Origin: Rhytidiadelphus loreus
Lineage: Eukaryota > Streptophyta > Bryopsida > Hypnales > Hylocomiaceae
Reading direction: 5' to 3'
NCBI GenBank assembly: GCA_947034895.1
Contig: OX344762.1
Coordinates: 35,878,760 to 35,942,759 of the forward strand
DNA: 64,000 bases
The position numbers and the translations under genes are program-made. Below are positions 60,327-64,000 of this stretch, one piece after another. Under the pieces are notes generated by a model. The model was not told the origin of the DNA. It made no database searches and saw only the letters and a list, made by a program, of their open reading frames with translations. Position 1 is the first letter of the stretch. The number at the start of each line of letters is the position of its first letter.

Positions 60327-60965
60327 TTGATAATCTATATACTACAATTTTTTTACACATGTAAAAAAGAATTCATTGTAATAGGAAATGCATTTTTTCA
60401 AATTCTTTAACTACAATAAGGAAAAATTTACTGCAATAATAAAACATTTTTGTGTTTTTAAGGGCCAATTGGGGGCGATACCTTGACATTGGAGTAGAAA
60501 GCGTGGTCAATGTGCATAGCGAGTCTCCTATTGACTTGCCATTTGCCCAGGCCTTCAGCTAATTTGAGTGTGGCTGGCCTAGTGCCTGTTGTGGGGCAAA
60601 CTTTTCAAAGCCAACCCGTCCACTTCCTGTGTTGGCTTCCTTTGGCGCCCCGCTATGGGGATGCTCTAAATCATTGTCAGAAGTGACTTTTCATGGCATT
60701 CTACATTAGAAATTATTGTGACCACTTTAGGTAATTAAGATGAGCATATTGGGTACACTTTTTGTTGGTTATGAGACAACCTATAGACCATGTTGGAAAG
60801 ATCACTTCAGAAATACATTACTAATTCACACTTTGTCTGAAAAATAAAATTTCAATTGCTCTCACTATTTCTCACACTTATTTTTGTGTGGGAAAAAAAT
60901 TGGAAAATCTCAACAATGGCATGAAGTCAGACTCCAAATTCTAACCACAATGGGCTGATTTACCT

Positions 60966-61500
60966 TATCACCATTGTATGAAAAATGTCAAACAAGTACA
61001 TGAGTCTAAACAGCCAACTAATCACCAAAAACATCACCATTGTACAAATAGGCATACTAACTTTATATTATCATTGTATAAAAAGATTTCAAGCAAGTGC
61101 CACGAGTCTCAACGGCTAGTCACCCCAAACATTAAAGTTGTACAAATGGGCAAGCTAACTTTATATTAATGTTGTATGAAAAGACGTTGAGCAAGTGCCA
61201 CGAGTCTCAACGGCTAGTTACCCCAAACATTACCGTTGTACGAATAAGCATGCTAACTTTATATTATCCTTATATGAAAAGACATTCAGTTAGTGCATGA
61301 GTCTAAACAGCTAGTCACCCCAAACATTATCATTGTACAAATAGGCATGCTAACTTTATATTACTGTTGTATGAAGAGACGTTGAATAAGTGCATGAGTT
61401 TAAACGGCCGGCTAGTCACCCAAAACATTATTAACTAACTTTATATTACTTTTGTATGAAAAAACGTTATGCAAGTGCATGAGTCTAAATGGCTAGGACA
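60966..61500. repeat. ~100-bp minisatellite, right block
   Basis: Five further units of the minisatellite seen at 57415-58753 (GCATGCTAACTTTATATTA phrases near 61050, 61150, 61250, 61345 and 61435). They resume right after the TA element, so both blocks were one array. Confidence 0.85.
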
Positions 61501-61592
61501 AGGGTTGGACAAAAGGATGGATAAACAATCATGTGCATTTGAAATTCAAGGAAAGTCATTTGCACCATGTGAAAGTAATATTGTACAATCTA

Positions 61593-62173
61593 CCCGGGGA
61601 GGACACTCCCCACGTTTTAGCAACCCACGTGCGGCGGAAAAAGTAATACATATAATACACCTTAAAATTTAATTTTTTTTCAAAAAAAATTTATAGACAG
61701 ATTTTACTACTTTAAAAGTTTATGTTTTGAATTATTGGTATTTTTTATGCTAATAGTAATTAGTTATAATTTTTTTAAGAAAAAAGATACATTGTAAAGC
61801 TCAAAATAACTTTCACACCTCTATATTATATAAGAAAAAAAAATGAAAAAAATGAAAAAAAAAATCTATAGAATAGCTTTCTATTGAAAGTTTATTTTGG
61901 TTGAATATTGATGCAATAGTCATCTTCATGTAAGCTCTATAAATATTTTAGTTGGAAAACATGCAATTTTAGTTCATTTTTCAACCCTCTCTAGACAATA
62001 TATCTTATGTTATTTGGAATTGAAATTTTTGTCAATAGAAACCTTTAGTCATTGTTAAACAAAGCTCAAAAATTTAAGGATGAAATTATAGTTTATTCAA
62101 GGTGTATTACATGTATTATTTTTTTCGCTGCCGCACGTGGGTACCCCAAATGTAGTGAGAGTGTCCTCCCTAG
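61593..62173. mobile_element. Foldback MITE with 8-bp target duplication, 581 bp
   Basis: Flanked by ACAATCTA (61585-61592 and 62174-62181). Inverted ends share GGGAGGACACTC, CCCACGTGCGGC and ATAATACACCTT over about 75 bp. The duplication size suggests a hAT relative. Non-coding. Confidence 0.82.

Positions 62174-64000
<1,827 letters not shown>

Larger units (their letters stand above)
58901..60666. mobile_element. Harbinger-like element within the TA element
   Basis: Flanked by TAA (58898-58900 and 60667-60669). Ends GAGCATTTCCACAACAGACT and, inverted, GAGCATCCCCATAGCGGGGC. The TIR match is strong only in the first dozen bases. The interior is mostly occupied by a foldback repeat and a TTAACCCCTAAAGG-type repeat. 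Confidence 0.7.
58754..60965. mobile_element. TA-duplicating element with nested insertions
   Basis: The ends AGGTAAAACAGCCCATAACG and, inverted, AGGTAAATCAGCCCATTGTG are flanked by TA (58752-58753 and 60966-60967). Interior flanks (54-150 bases from the ends) match the 543-bp copy at 42234-42776. Most of its 2.2 kb is later insertions. It interrupts the minisatellite inside a CTTTATATTACCGTTG phrase. Confidence 0.85.

Overview
The window is nuclear DNA of a land plant with a large, repeat-rich, AT-rich genome. Three conserved plant housekeeping genes with many short exons and canonical GT-AG introns stand in a sea of nested DNA transposons. The transposon-encoded proteins, a GCM-like-finger/SWIM MULE transposase and a ParB-plus-methyltransferase protein, remind me more of fern, lycophyte or bryophyte genomes than of seed plants. 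That placement is an impression and was not searched.

Host genes: (i) a ChaC/GGCT2-type gamma-glutamyl cyclotransferase on + (3983-5964, 6 exons, 213 aa); (ii) a base-exchange phosphatidylserine synthase, PSS1 type, on - (40187-35513, 12 exons, 465 aa); (iii) a vacuolar amino-acid transporter of the AVT1 type on - (49737-46462, 3 exons, 531 aa). All three reconstruct with consistent splice phases and no internal stop.

Mobile DNA: a complete hAT element (7354-11693, 8-bp target duplication) carries a transposase with two nonsense codons. The main discovery is a 15.3-kb two-gene element at 13413-28729. It is flanked by a 9-bp duplication (GTTTTTCAC) and imperfect terminal inverted repeats, and it is inserted into an older repeat whose two halves lie on either side. 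An uninterrupted relative of that repeat at 31995-32937 shows the empty site. The element encodes, divergently, (a) a MULE-type DDE transposase with a GCM/WRKY-like zinc cluster and a C-terminal SWIM finger, and (b) a protein of about 1,109 aa joining a ParB-like domain to a beta-class amino-methyltransferase-like domain. Eight imperfect hairpins centred on TTAGTCGGATCCGACTAA lie inside this element (five in an array at 20.9-22.4 kb, three in introns), and I saw none elsewhere. A palindromic-site family beside a ParB/methyltransferase gene on one mobile element suggests a transposon-borne site-recognition or DNA-marking system. This copy is decaying: it has in-frame stops explainable as C-to-T changes and a MITE in the transposase exon.

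The rest is layered repeats: a TTAACCCCTAAAGG-ended family, a 600-bp foldback family, a TA-duplicating family, TAA-duplicating Harbinger-like MITEs, a MULE-like MITE, an 8-bp-duplicating foldback MITE, a ~100-bp minisatellite (57.4-61.5 kb) split by a four-level nest of insertions, and a 116-bp (TA)n tract. Long stretches without genes (28.96-31.0, 34.1-35.5, 51.9-57.4, 63.0-64.0 kb) hold only AT-rich decayed DNA as far as I can see.
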